A stretch of DNA of 64,000 bases from Croceibacterium ferulae (GTDB lineage: Bacteria; Pseudomonadota; Alphaproteobacteria; Sphingomonadales; Sphingomonadaceae), in contig NZ_QZVQ01000008.1 in the NCBI RefSeq assembly GCF_003660445.1, positions 1-64,000 of the forward strand. The letters are read 5' to 3'. Numbering within the stretch: the first letter of the stretch is position 1; each line of letters opens with the position of its first letter. The notes beneath the pieces are model-generated. The model made no database searches. It was not told the DNA's origin and saw only the letters and a program-made list of their open reading frames with translations. This document shows positions 20,187 to 29,467 of the stretch, piece by piece. The position numbers were made by a program, and so were the translations under genes.

Positions 20187-20715
20187 TTACGCCCCAATCC
20201 GGTCATTCAAGCGGTGCCGCATCGCGCCTGAAAGCAGCCGTGAGACGCCGAGCCACTCCAAGCCATCAAAAAGGTCTTCAGCCGCGAAGTCGAGCTGTAG
20301 AACCCGTCAGTGTGCAGGTGCCTCAGCGGCCTCCGACGCATGCAGGATTGGGGTAGCATAGAGCCACACGTCTCCTGCTTGAGCGACGCAAACCTCAGTT
20401 CTGCATCGTAGGACCACCCCCTCGATTTCATCGAACGGAATACGTCCGCGCGTGTTGGAACCGGGTGCGATCAAAAGCGGTGCGTTTATGGCCGGAACGT
20501 CGTCCAGATGAACTCGCAACGTGACCATCGGGTCAACAGATCAAACGGCGGAGCGACGTGCTGCATGCCGGCCTTCATCGTCCATGGGCCGAAGCCGTGA
20601 ATATCGATCTTCTCCCGGACAAAAATCGTGCGATCCTGGTGTCACGCCAGCGACCAGTTTGTCTCGCAGTCTTGTCGAACAGGATTGCTCGGAGGTGGCG
20701 ACTTGCAGACCCGAG
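20187..20715 (-). pseudogene. phytanoyl-CoA dioxygenase (PhyH) family pseudogene
   Basis: Several frames together rebuild a PhyH-like Fe(II)/2OG dioxygenase: AILFDKT, then TNWSLA*HQDRTIFVREKID, FGPWTMKAGMQHVAPPFDLL, MVTLRVHLDDVPAINAPLLI, GDVWLYATPILHASEAAEAP, and RVLQLDFAAEDLFDGLEWLG to a stop at 20187. At least four lesions are visible: a frameshift after FDKT, a TGA replacing Trp before the HxD iron ligands, a one-base loss before MVTLRV (near 20529), and a TGA replacing Arg after APAH (near 20308). With so many independent hits the gene is dead. It may have acted on a small hydroxylated substrate. Confidence 0.85.
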
Positions 20716-21499
20716 TACGCCTGCTGCGATCAAGCCGATCGATCCGTACGCTGAGAAAATGTCGCAATGCCTCCATGCCGCTGATGCGAATGCCTGCGTG
20801 ATCCGTTGCGCCGGGCTGGTGCGGCGGCATTGCCAGGGCTGCCGCATCGATCACGCAAACCGCGGGGCGCAGCGGTAGGCCGTCTACACAATCACGGAAG
20901 AGGCGAGGGCAGCGCTGCGGGCTGACGCGGAGTGGCCGACGGGCGCGCCGGTCCAGGCGAACCGGTGACACCGGCACCTGACACCGACACAGTGCGTGGC
21001 GGCAGCGGCAGGCATCGTAACGGTGCCTTGCGCCTTTTTGCCTTCGACACCGGCGTGGAGGATGGCGATGGTTGCCGCACCTACCGGCTGCGGGTGCAGA
21101 ACCTGGGCCAGGTCTACAACCTTCTGGAAGTGACGGTGGAGGACGTCGGCTGACGAATGGCCGCCGCTCCGCCGCTCCGCCGCTCCGCCACGGCGCCTTT
21201 TCGCCCCGCCCGGAGGGGCGGAAGGGCGCCTGCTCCTTCCCGCCATTGTTCCTCGTGGTGCATGGCTGGAGCAAACGTATCTCCCGTAAGATGCGACATA
21301 AATGCAAACCCCTTGCGCTTAGTCACAGCAAAGCGAGATTATCGTTTGCACTTTAGTAGCATGTTCGTAACTTGTGTTCGGAACGGAACAGGGTCTGGCA
21401 GGTGAGCCTCCGGCGATCGGAGTATCGCCAACGCACAGTCACCCGGCCGCCATGTGAGTGAGGGGTGCCCGAGAGATCGCAACTCGGGGGGTAAGCTGA
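20716..21499. other. non-coding stretch with gene debris, hairpin and short repeats
   Basis: No credible gene spans this stretch. Around 21025-21153 a plus-strand frame reads LRLFAFDTGVEDGDG and YRLRVQNLGQVYNLLEVTV to a stop, which looks like the tail of a lost protein I cannot name. At 21163-21186 the unit GCCGCTCC is repeated about three times in tandem. At ~21190-21230 GGCGCC...CGCCCC...GGGGCG...GGCGCC forms an imperfect inverted repeat. The last ~140 bases, less GC-rich, probably hold the promoter of the TonB receptor. Confidence 0.5.
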
Positions 21500-24127
21500 A
21501 TGAAGTCGATGCACCTGGTATCCCGTGCCGCACTTGCAGCGGCACTGGGCGTTGTGCCGCAGGTCATGGCCGTTCCGGCCATGGCGCAGGCGGCGGGGGA
21601 CGCCTCCGCCGGCGGTTCCTCCATGTACGGGGAAGAGCTTGATCAGGAATCCATCATCGTCACCGGCACCCGCCGGACCGACCGCACGTTAACAGAATCC
21701 GCCGTGCCGGTGGACGTGTTCACCGCGCAGGACCTGGCAACGCAGCCCAGCCCCAACCTGCAGACCATCCTGCGCAACCTGGTCCCGTCCTTCAACCAGC
21801 AGCGCAACGCCGGCGCCGACGGGGCCTCCTTCGTCCGCCCGCCCACCCTGCGCGGCCTTCCGCCAGACCAGATCCTGGTGCTGATCAACGGCAAGCGCAT
21901 GCATCGCAGCGCGCTGGTGCAGGTGGCGGGGGACTCACTGTCCTCCGGCTCGCAGGGGCCTGACCTGTCGCAGATCCCTTCCGTGGCGCTCAGCCGGGTC
22001 GAGGTGCTGCGAGACGGTGCGGCCGCGCAATATGGGTCGGACGCGATCGCCGGCGTGATCAATCTGGGCCTGCGTGACGATGATGACGGGCTGGAGCTGA
22101 ACGCGCGCTATGGGCAGAGCTACGAAGGCGACGGGGAAGACCTGCAGCTGTCGGCCAATGCCGGCTTCAAGCTGGGGGAGGGTTTCTTCAACATCTCCGG
22201 CGAGTTCATCGACCAGGGCCTGTTCAACCGTGCCCGCGACCGGCCCGATTCCGCCGCCCTGCGCGATTTGGGCGTGGACGTGCCGTTCCCGCCGACGCGT
22301 TATGGCCAGCCGGAAAACACATCCTATCGCGTGGTCATCAACTCGGCCATTCCGGTCGATGCGGATACCGAGCTCTACTTCTTCGGCAATTACGGCTATT
22401 CCGATCAGGAGGTTGACTTCAACTATCGCCGCCCGATCGCGGTGACCGTGCCGGGCGTGGTGGCCTTCCCCGGCGCAACCCAGGCCGGGCCGCAGACCTT
22501 CGGCAAGTCGGTCGGCACCATCTATCTCGACACGATCCCCGGCCTGCAGACGGCCGCCGGCGCGCCGGTCTACAGCGCGACGGGCAACACCTTCGAGGCC
22601 AGCTCGCTGTTCCCGGAAGGCTTCGTCCCGCTGTTCATGTCCACCAACGAGGATATCTCTGGCGTGATCGGCTATCGCGGCGAGACATCGTTCGGCATGC
22701 GGTTCGACTTCAGCGCCGCCACCGGACGCGACCGCATCCGGTACAACATGAACGAGACGCTGAACCCGTCGCTCGGCCCGCAATCGCCGACCGACTTCTA
22801 CCTGGGCTTCCTGGAACAGCGCGAAACCAACTTCAACTTCGATGCCAGCTATCCGCTGGAGGTCGGCTTCGCCAGCCCGCTGAACATCGCCGCCGGGCTG
22901 GAGTTCCGGCGCGAGACCTATGTGGTCGGGCAGGGGGACGAGGCGTCCTGGGCGATCGGGCCCTATGCCACGCAGACGGTGCAGCGGGCGGACGGCACGC
23001 GGTTCCAGGCGACGGCGGCGGTGGGCGCCAACGGCTTTCCCGGCTACGGCCCGGCGTCGGTCGCGGATGGCTCTCGCAACAGCTATTCGGCCTATATCGA
23101 CCTGGAAACGGACATCGTGGAGGCGTTCACGCTGGGCATCGCCGGGCGGTTCGATCACTTCTCGGACTTCGGCTCCACCGTGAACGGGAAGGTCAGCGCA
23201 CGCTATGCCTTTACCGATGCGATCGCCGTTCGCGGCAATGTGTCGACCGGCTTCCGCGCGCCGACCCCGGGGCAGTCCTTCACCTCCAACGTGCAGACCG
23301 GCTTCCCCAATGGCAGCACCGTGCCGGTCGCCACCGCCACGGTGACGCCGGACAGCGTGACGGGCCGCTTCTTCGGTTCCGAAGCGCTGACGCCGGAGGA
23401 ATCGGTCAGCTTCTCGGGCGGGGTGGTCATCTCGCCCAGCAGCCGGCTGAACCTGACGGTGGACTATTACAACATCAAGGTGACCGATCGCATCGCCATC
23501 ACCTCGCCGTTCAACGTCACCGCGGCGCAGCAGCAGGCCTTGTTCGACCTGGGTGTCGGCAATGCGTTCGACCTGGGGCAGGTGAACTACTTCACCAACG
23601 GCTTCGCCACCCGGACTCAGGGGGTGGACGCGGTGCTGACCCACCGGACCGCCCTCGGCTTCGGCAGTCTCAACACCTCGCTGGCGGGCAATTACAACAA
23701 GAGCAAGGTGATCGACATCACCCGCCCGGCCGCCATCACGGCGCAGCGCGGGCTCAACATCGAAGGGCTGACACCGGAATTCCGCGCGGTGCTGGCCACC
23801 ACCTTCGATGCGGATGCCTGGTATGTCACCGGGCGGCTGAACTATTCGGGGGAGATCACCACCTATGACAGCGTGGTGGCGACCGGTCCGACGGTGCAGA
23901 CCTTCGGGGACGAGTTCACCTTCGACCTGGAAGTGGGCGCCACCCTGGCCGAACGCTTCCGCCTGGCGGTGGGCGTGGAGAACCTGTTCGACCAGTATCC
24001 GGACCGGGAACTGCGCAACATCTACACGCAGACGGGCGCGCAGGGCAGCGGGCGCATCTACAACGATGCGTCCCCGATCGGCTATCTGGGCGGGTTCTGG
24101 TATGTCCGCCTGGGCGCCAGCTTCTAG
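21500..24127 (+). CDS. TonB-dependent receptor
   Basis: 875-residue outer-membrane receptor that imports a ligand using TonB-ExbBD energy. A signal peptide (~1-31, ending AMA-QA) is followed by a TonB-box-like ESIIVTGTRRTD. The plug domain contains NLQTILRNLVPSFN, LRGLPPDQILVLINGKR and VEVLRDGAAAQYGSDAIAGV. A 22-strand barrel ends with the aromatic YVRLGASF. The plug resembles the FecA/BtuB-like 'iron complex' class rather than the SusC class, but the ligand is not evident. Its neighbours are an Lrp regulator, a TauE exporter and an aminotransferase, which could suggest an amino-acid-derived ligand. Confidence 0.93.
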   Translation: MKSMHLVSRAALAAALGVVPQVMAVPAMAQAAGDASAGGSSMYGEELDQESIIVTGTRRTDRTLTESAVPVDVFTAQDLATQPSPNLQTILRNLVPSFNQQRNAGADGASFVRPPTLRGLPPDQILVLINGKRMHRSALVQVAGDSLSSGSQGPDLSQIPSVALSRVEVLRDGAAAQYGSDAIAGVINLGLRDDDDGLELNARYGQSYEGDGEDLQLSANAGFKLGEGFFNISGEFIDQGLFNRARDRPDSAALRDLGVDVPFPPTRYGQPENTSYRVVINSAIPVDADTELYFFGNYGYSDQEVDFNYRRPIAVTVPGVVAFPGATQAGPQTFGKSVGTIYLDTIPGLQTAAGAPVYSATGNTFEASSLFPEGFVPLFMSTNEDISGVIGYRGETSFGMRFDFSAATGRDRIRYNMNETLNPSLGPQSPTDFYLGFLEQRETNFNFDASYPLEVGFASPLNIAAGLEFRRETYVVGQGDEASWAIGPYATQTVQRADGTRFQATAAVGANGFPGYGPASVADGSRNSYSAYIDLETDIVEAFTLGIAGRFDHFSDFGSTVNGKVSARYAFTDAIAVRGNVSTGFRAPTPGQSFTSNVQTGFPNGSTVPVATATVTPDSVTGRFFGSEALTPEESVSFSGGVVISPSSRLNLTVDYYNIKVTDRIAITSPFNVTAAQQQALFDLGVGNAFDLGQVNYFTNGFATRTQGVDAVLTHRTALGFGSLNTSLAGNYNKSKVIDITRPAAITAQRGLNIEGLTPEFRAVLATTFDADAWYVTGRLNYSGEITTYDSVVATGPTVQTFGDEFTFDLEVGATLAERFRLAVGVENLFDQYPDRELRNIYTQTGAQGSGRIYNDASPIGYLGGFWYVRLGASF

Positions 24128-24149
24128 ACTGGCGGGGCATGGAACAGGG

Positions 24150-24181
24150 AAGGGCGGGGCCTCGGCGGCTCCGCCCTTTTC
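24150..24181. terminator. bidirectional terminator between TonB receptor and lrp-type gene
   Basis: AAGGGCGG (24150-24157) pairs with CCGCCCTT (24171-24178), followed by TTC on the plus strand and preceded by CCCTGTTCC-complementary sequence on the other side. It lies between two convergent genes. Confidence 0.7.
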
Positions 24182-24190
24182 GTGTGGGGC

Positions 24191-24706
24191 TCAGGCGGCG
24201 GGGGCGACGTCCGGCAGCGCCCGCTGCGCCAGCGGCAGCGCGGTGGTCAGCTTCAGCACCTCCACGGCGAAGGTGCTGGTGACGTTCACGATCTTCACCG
24301 CCTTGATCAGCCGCTTGTACACCGAATCATACGCGGCGATGTCCGCGACGATCAGCTTGATCAGGTAATCCACCTCGCCCGCCATGCGGTAGAACTCGAC
24401 CACCTCGGGCATGGCGGAGACGGTGGCGTAGAACGCGTCGAACCATTCTTCCGAATGTTCGCTGGCCTTCACGTGAATGAAGACGGTCAGGTTCAGGCCG
24501 ACCTTTTTGGGATTGAGCAGCGTCACGCGCGCGCTGATGACGCCTTCTTCCTCCAGCCGGCGGATGCGCCGCCAGCAGCCGTTCTGCGACAGCCCCGTGC
24601 GTTCCGCCACCGCGGCGATGGACAGCGAACCATCCCCTTGCAGGACGTCGAGGATCTTCAGATCGGCTTCGTCGAGCGCGATGTTGCTGACCGTGCTAAG
24701 CTTCAT
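24191..24706 (-). CDS. Lrp/AsnC family transcriptional regulator
   Basis: 171 residues: an N-terminal winged HTH (DEADLKILDVLQGDGSLS, then LSQNGCWRRIRRLEEEGVI) and a RAM ligand-sensing domain (VFIHVKASEHSEEWFDAF, VVEFYRMAGEVDYLIKLIV). Lrp/AsnC proteins bind amino acids and control their metabolism and transport. The start MKLSTVSNIALDEADLKI places the HTH at the usual distance. Located between the TonB receptor and a TauE-type exporter gene read in the same direction; the periplasmic-type aminotransferase nearby is a plausible target. Confidence 0.9.
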   Translation of the reverse strand: MKLSTVSNIALDEADLKILDVLQGDGSLSIAAVAERTGLSQNGCWRRIRRLEEEGVISARVTLLNPKKVGLNLTVFIHVKASEHSEEWFDAFYATVSAMPEVVEFYRMAGEVDYLIKLIVADIAAYDSVYKRLIKAVKIVNVTSTFAVEVLKLTTALPLAQRALPDVAPAA

Positions 24707-24781
24707 CGCCTGGCCATAAACCAGGCGATGCCATGATTCCAGCGGGATGGCGTGATCCGGCACGGCCGGCACGGCTGCGCG

Positions 24782-25594
24782 TTACATGCTGCGGCTGAAC
24801 ATCACCGCGGCCACGAACAGCAGGTACAGCCCGAAGACGGATTTCAGCGGCCGGCTGGGCAGGCTGTGCGCCGCGGCCACGCCCAGCGGCGCGGTCAGGA
24901 TCGACATCGCCGCCACCGCCGCCGTGGCCGGCAGGTTGACATAACCCAGCGATCCCCAGGGCAGGTGGTGCTGCCCCAGGCCGATCGCGACAAAGCCGAT
25001 CGTGGTCGGCACCGCGATCAGCGCGCCCACGCCGCTGGCGGTGGCGATGGCCCGGTGGATGGTCCGCCCGCACAGCGTCATCATCATGATCGCCAGCGTC
25101 CCCCCGCCAATGCCCAGCAGGCTGGAAAAGGCGCCCAGGCCGGTCGCGAAGGCGACGCGGACCGGCCCGCCGGGCATCTCGTCCGTCACCACCTTGTTGC
25201 TCAGCTGCGGCACCAGGAAGTTGATGGACATCAGCGCCACCCCCGTGGCGAAGATCAGCGTCAGCAGCCGCCCGTTCACATGGTCGGCCAGCAGCACGCC
25301 CGCGCCGCATCCCAGCACGATCCACAGGGCCCAGCCGCGCAGGATCTCGAACTCCACCGCGCCGCGGCGGGCATGGGCGCTTAGCGAGCGGAGCGAGGTG
25401 ACGATGATCGTTGCGGCGCTGGTGCCGATGGCGACATGCGCCAGATGGTGCGGATCGCCGCCCAGCAGCGGCAGCACGATCAGCAGCGCGGGCACCACCA
25501 CGAAACCGCCACCGATGCCGAACAGTCCGGCGGCGAAGCCGGCGACCAGCCCTGCCGCCAGCAAGCCCAATGCCGGCACGATGATATCGATCAT
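24782..25594 (-). CDS. TauE/SafE family membrane exporter
   Basis: 270 residues with seven to eight hydrophobic helices and two inverted halves. Each half carries the family glycine motif: AGFAAGLFGIGGGFVVVPAL near the N-terminus and GLGAFSSLLGIGGGTLAIM in the middle. TauE/SafE (DUF81) proteins move sulfite, sulfoacetate or other organosulfur and carboxylate anions across the inner membrane. The ATG at 25594 gives MIDIIVPALG, a normal start; upstream in-frame residues do not look coding. The gene follows a divergent promoter region shared with the aminotransferase. Confidence 0.88.
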   Translation of the reverse strand: MIDIIVPALGLLAAGLVAGFAAGLFGIGGGFVVVPALLIVLPLLGGDPHHLAHVAIGTSAATIIVTSLRSLSAHARRGAVEFEILRGWALWIVLGCGAGVLLADHVNGRLLTLIFATGVALMSINFLVPQLSNKVVTDEMPGGPVRVAFATGLGAFSSLLGIGGGTLAIMMMTLCGRTIHRAIATASGVGALIAVPTTIGFVAIGLGQHHLPWGSLGYVNLPATAAVAAMSILTAPLGVAAAHSLPSRPLKSVFGLYLLFVAAVMFSRSM

Positions 25595-25693
25595 TGCATA
25601 ACCCCTGTCTGTTCCAAAGGTCCGCTCCCGCAGCGCGCGCATCTTTCTTCATCAGCCCCGGATGCCGTCGCATTCCCCTGTTAGGTGCAATGT

Positions 25694-25706
25694 TTGTTCT
25701 GAACAA
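25694..25706. promoter_or_regulatory. TTGTTC-T-GAACAA palindrome, candidate operator
   Basis: A perfect 13-base palindrome with 6-base arms lies in the 283-base divergent gap between the TauE gene and the aminotransferase, about 100 bases from the TauE start. The neighbourhood is relatively AT-rich. It could be an operator for either gene; the binding protein is unknown. Confidence 0.4.
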
Positions 25707-25877
25707 GAGAGTAAAGTCAGACGAATCATGCGTTAGAAACCGCATGAGCGGCTAAAAGTGTTTGACGCTGCGCTGCGGTAGTGGGACACAAGGGGCGTGG
25801 GGTCGAAGGGTGATGGCCTGCCTGCGCGGCAGCGGCCCTGCCTTGGCCCGGTGGTGGCAAAATCAGGGGACATTCAG

Positions 25878-27032
25878 ATGATGGAACAGGAAGCACGCGC
25901 GGATCTGCTGGATCGCGGCTATTCCCGGCGGCAGCTCGGCCGGATCGCCGCGCTGGTCGGCGGCGGGGCCATGCTGGCGCAGGTGGCCGGGCAGGCCCAG
26001 GCGCAGAGCCAGGCCGCCCGCGGCATCGCCGGCGCGGTGCGCATCGGCGCGAACGAATGCTGGACCGGCCCCTTCCCGGAGGCGGTCGCCGCCGCCGGCC
26101 GCATCGCGGCCGAGGGCAATCGCTACGACCCCGACGACCAGCGCGGCATGCTGCTGCGCACCGTGTCGCAGGTGGATGGCGTGCCGGAAGATCGCATCCT
26201 GCCGTGGCCGGGCTCGGGCGACCCGCTGGTCCGTTCCGTGATCTCGTTCTGCTCGCCCACCAAGGGCCTCGTCACCGCCGACCCGACCTTCGAATCGGCC
26301 TGGCGCGCGGCCGCCTGGCTGGAAGCGCCGCTGACCAAGGTGCCGCTGCAGCCGGGCAAGGGGCTGGACGTGCGGGCCATGCTCGCCGCCAACCCCCAAG
26401 CCGGGCTGTATTACATCTGCACGCCCAACAATCCGACCGGCACGGTGACCCCGCTGTCGGACATCGAATGGCTGGTGGCCAACAAGCCGGCCGATTCGGT
26501 GGTGCTGGTGGACGAGGCCTATATCCACTTCTCCGAAGCGCCCAGCGCGGCCAGGCTGGCCGCCACGCGGGACGACGTGGTCGTGATGCGGACCTTTTCC
26601 AAGCTGTTCGGCATGGCCGGCATCCGCCTGGGCCTGACCTTCGCAGCGCCCGCGCTGCACGAGAAGATGATGCGCTATGACGGGCGGCAGGTCACCGGCA
26701 CGTTGCCGATCACCGCGCTCGCCTGCGGCACCGCCGCCTATCCGCTGGCGGACCGGGTCGCCGCCCGCCGTGCCGAGATGATCGCCAACCGCGAACGGAC
26801 GATCGCCAGCCTGTCGAAGCATGACGTGGTGGTCCATCCGGGTTCGGAAGCCAACATGATCATGGTCGACTGGAAGCGTGGCCCCGCGGCCGACATCCAG
26901 AAGGCGCTGCTGGCCGAGAATGTGCAGATCGGCCGCTCCTGGCCGATCTGGCCCGATGTGTCGCGGGTCACCATCGGCTCGTCCTCCGACATGGCGGCCT
27001 TCAGCAGCGCGGTGGACAAGGTGCTCGCCTGA
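25878..27032 (+). CDS. exported HisC-like PLP-dependent aminotransferase with Tat-type leader
   Basis: 384 residues. The N-terminus (~1-46) has SRRQLGRIAALVGGG, a twin-arginine and hydrophobic segment ending in an Ala/Gln-rich AQAQSQA stretch, consistent with a Tat signal. The rest is a class I/II fold-type I aminotransferase of the histidinol-phosphate type: IGANECWTGP, TPNNPTGT (N185), VLVDEAYIHF (D212, Y215) and PLP lysine K242 in RTFSKLFGMAGIRLG. HisC enzymes are cytoplasmic, so an exported copy must do something else, perhaps transaminating amino acids or peptides in the periplasm. Tat export would fit a protein that binds its cofactor before secretion. The ATG follows AGGGGA. Confidence 0.82.
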   Translation: MMEQEARADLLDRGYSRRQLGRIAALVGGGAMLAQVAGQAQAQSQAARGIAGAVRIGANECWTGPFPEAVAAAGRIAAEGNRYDPDDQRGMLLRTVSQVDGVPEDRILPWPGSGDPLVRSVISFCSPTKGLVTADPTFESAWRAAAWLEAPLTKVPLQPGKGLDVRAMLAANPQAGLYYICTPNNPTGTVTPLSDIEWLVANKPADSVVLVDEAYIHFSEAPSAARLAATRDDVVVMRTFSKLFGMAGIRLGLTFAAPALHEKMMRYDGRQVTGTLPITALACGTAAYPLADRVAARRAEMIANRERTIASLSKHDVVVHPGSEANMIMVDWKRGPAADIQKALLAENVQIGRSWPIWPDVSRVTIGSSSDMAAFSSAVDKVLA

Positions 27033-27082
27033 TCCGAACCTGACACCCGGGTGCCGGCCCGGCGGATTTCATCGCACGCGCG

Positions 27083-29467
27083 CTAGGGCTGCTTCCGCCG
27101 GGATGGCCGCCGTGGCGTGCGGCGGGGCGCCGGCCCGGGCCGCAGCACCAGCTGGTCCTCGCTGGCGACCTGCGCATCCTGCTCCCCGCTGCGCACGTCG
27201 GCGGCGCGTGCCGCGTCGCCGAAGTCGAGGCCAGTGAGCTGCTCGACCCTGGCGATCGTGGAGAGGAAGTCCGTCACCCGGTCGAGCTCGCCAGGTTCCA
27301 TGAAGGCCTCTGGCCCCTCGATCACAGGGGTGGACTCGCCGGCGCCGCCGAACATGGCCTCGGGCCAGGTTTCGATCACCTCAGCCTGGCTCGCGAGCAT
27401 GGCCAGCGATCTTAGCTCGCTGCCTTCCGCCCACACAACGATCTTGAAGAAGCGGGTCGGCACCTGCAGGCCGCGGAACGGCCTGTCGTCGGGACTGAAG
27501 ATGGGGCCGGTGAAGGTCGTCACCCGCTGGTTTTCCGCCACCGCATTGCGCAACACGTAGTTCTCGACCGCGCGCCACAGCTTGCCGCCGCCCGAACCGG
27601 GCGTCCGTGGCGCCGCGGTGCCTTGGTTGAAGAAGCCGACCTGCGGTGCCGCGTTGGTGAAGTGAAAGGTATCGGCCTCCGCAGCGCGCGCCTGCTCGTC
27701 CTCGCCCCACACCGGATCCAGCCGGCGGATCAGGTGGCCGCGCTGGAACATCCGCGCGAGCCGCCCGGGGTCGTTCGAATTGGGGAAGCCTGCCACGCGT
27801 TGGCCGGCGTAGAACTGATTGCCGGCGAATTCATGCGGCTCCAGCCGGGGCTCCCCGCGCCAGCTCGCCGCCTCGGTCGCGGCCTCCTCCAGGCTGTCGT
27901 TCAGGCCGGGGCTGTCGGGCCGCAGCGGCTTCATCGTACCCGACTGCCGGTCAAGCGCCTTGGCCGTGGCCCCGTCGATGTTGCAGGCGGTGAAGAAGGC
28001 CAGTCGGCGCCGGCCATTCATCACAATGCTGAAATGGTGGTACTTCAGCTCAAACGGATTGTCCCCCGGACCGGCCGCCTTGCTGCGCGCGGCCAGCGGC
28101 ACGAGGTCGGCGGCCAATGCGGGCAGCGGCACGTCGAACCCCTCGATGAAGCGGCTCTTGTAGCCCTGGCGGTCCGCGTACAGCCCGATCGCGCGCCGCT
28201 CGGGGTCGCCCGCACCGGCCGATGTGGCGGCGGCCGGGCCAGCCTTGGCCGCGGGCAGCTCCGGGCTGAGCGTGGGCAGCCGTACCGAGATCTCGACCGG
28301 CACGGTCCAGGTGACGCCGCCGCTGTCATCCATGCGCGCGGATGGCGCGGTGCCGCTCGTCAGCCCGGCGAGCGTGCGATGGTCCGGCACGAAGTTGTCG
28401 CCCGCCCGCTCAGGCTCGCCCCCCATGTCGAGCGCCCTGGCGATCCGCTCGCGCGCATGCGCGTCGAGGTCGACAAGGCGGTTGCGCATGTTGCGCACGA
28501 TGGCGCTGATCCGGATGCCTTCGTTCACCTCGATATCCAGCGGGTTCTGGTCGTCGCCGAACACCTGCCGCCACGGCCCGCCCCAATGATGCAGCGCGAT
28601 CGGCCGCCATTCACTGTTGAACACCGGGCTGCCGGAGGAGCCAGGCTCGGTATCGGCGACGTAATGCAGCGCGTCGGCGTAGCGGCCGACCAGGCGGTTC
28701 TCGCGCAGCACGACCTCCTTGTGCCGGCCGTTGGGATGCTGGACGATGTTCACGAACTCGCCCAGCATGTGCTTGTCGGCTGAATCCGACAGTCCGCTCC
28801 AGCCGAACACCTCCAGCGGGAGCTCGCCCGTCAACCGTTCGCCCAGCGCGAAGACGGTGAAGTCCAGCCCATGCGCCTCGGAAGTGTCGGTCATGAACAC
28901 CGTGGTGTCGATCGCGAAGCTGGTGACCGGCTTGGGGTTCCCCGTCAGGTCGAGCTCGTAATCGAATTCGACGGCCAGGAACGAGGCCGCCTCCCGCGTC
29001 GGGACGACATGGTTGTTGGTCAGGAACAGCCCGTTGCCGATAAGGAACCCGCTGCCGAGCGCCTGGCCGTTGCGGTAGGCGACCCGCCCCACCGCCCGGG
29101 CGATCCGCGCGCCTTTGTCGAGAAAGCTGACATTGACGAAGTCGGTGGTGTCGCCCCACACCTTTTCGGCCAGTTCCGGCCGCGCGGCGACCCGGAACGG
29201 CGGACCCTGGGTTGCCGCCTCCGTCATGCTCCGCTCGTCAGGGGCGGCGGCATGCACGACCTTTTCGCCGCCGCCAATGGCCCGGCTGAGCGCATCGGCC
29301 TCGCGCACGGTCAGGCCCGCCTTGGTCTGCAGCCGCTCCCGGCGCCGTTCGGCATTGTTCTCCGCCGCCAGCGGGTTGCCGGCGCGTGCCGCTTCGATGG
29401 AGCGCAGGATTTCCGGCCGGTTCTGCCGCAGGCGGTCCTGAACCGCGGCGGCAATTCGCTGATCCAT
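27083..29467 (-). CDS. trypsin-like serine protease fused to NUC1-type DNA/RNA endonuclease
   Basis: 794 residues in three parts. Residues 1-110 are helical and charged, without a signal peptide. Residues ~120-290 are a trypsin-fold peptidase with an intact triad: H153 in LTNNHVV, D202 in HGLDFTVF, S280 in TEPGSSGSPVF. After a Pro/Ala-rich linker (~370-430), residues ~470-745 form a DNA/RNA non-specific endonuclease: QRGHLIRRLDP (catalytic His ~578), then FHFTNAAPQVGFFNQG with the metal-coordinating Asn, followed by WRAVENYVL and FTGPIF. The C-terminal tail is basic. The usual DRGH is QRGH. The start is the ATG at 29467, with GGAG five bases upstream. A protease-nuclease fusion suggests a self-processing or protease-activated nuclease, possibly a conflict or cell-suicide effector. 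That role is inferred. Confidence 0.85.
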   Translation of the reverse strand: MDQRIAAAVQDRLRQNRPEILRSIEAARAGNPLAAENNAERRRERLQTKAGLTVREADALSRAIGGGEKVVHAAAPDERSMTEAATQGPPFRVAARPELAEKVWGDTTDFVNVSFLDKGARIARAVGRVAYRNGQALGSGFLIGNGLFLTNNHVVPTREAASFLAVEFDYELDLTGNPKPVTSFAIDTTVFMTDTSEAHGLDFTVFALGERLTGELPLEVFGWSGLSDSADKHMLGEFVNIVQHPNGRHKEVVLRENRLVGRYADALHYVADTEPGSSGSPVFNSEWRPIALHHWGGPWRQVFGDDQNPLDIEVNEGIRISAIVRNMRNRLVDLDAHARERIARALDMGGEPERAGDNFVPDHRTLAGLTSGTAPSARMDDSGGVTWTVPVEISVRLPTLSPELPAAKAGPAAATSAGAGDPERRAIGLYADRQGYKSRFIEGFDVPLPALAADLVPLAARSKAAGPGDNPFELKYHHFSIVMNGRRRLAFFTACNIDGATAKALDRQSGTMKPLRPDSPGLNDSLEEAATEAASWRGEPRLEPHEFAGNQFYAGQRVAGFPNSNDPGRLARMFQRGHLIRRLDPVWGEDEQARAAEADTFHFTNAAPQVGFFNQGTAAPRTPGSGGGKLWRAVENYVLRNAVAENQRVTTFTGPIFSPDDRPFRGLQVPTRFFKIVVWAEGSELRSLAMLASQAEVIETWPEAMFGGAGESTPVIEGPEAFMEPGELDRVTDFLSTIARVEQLTGLDFGDAARAADVRSGEQDAQVASEDQLVLRPGPAPRRTPRRPSRRKQP

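Noticed and set aside
21163-21186. GCCGCTCC tandem repeat as a CRISPR or att site
   Set aside because: The unit is only 8 bases with no spacers and sits in non-coding debris; it looks like replication slippage.
24752-25384. A plus-strand frame over the TauE gene rich in His/Gln/Arg
   Set aside because: Opposite-strand shadow; the TauE frame has membrane helices and both glycine motifs.
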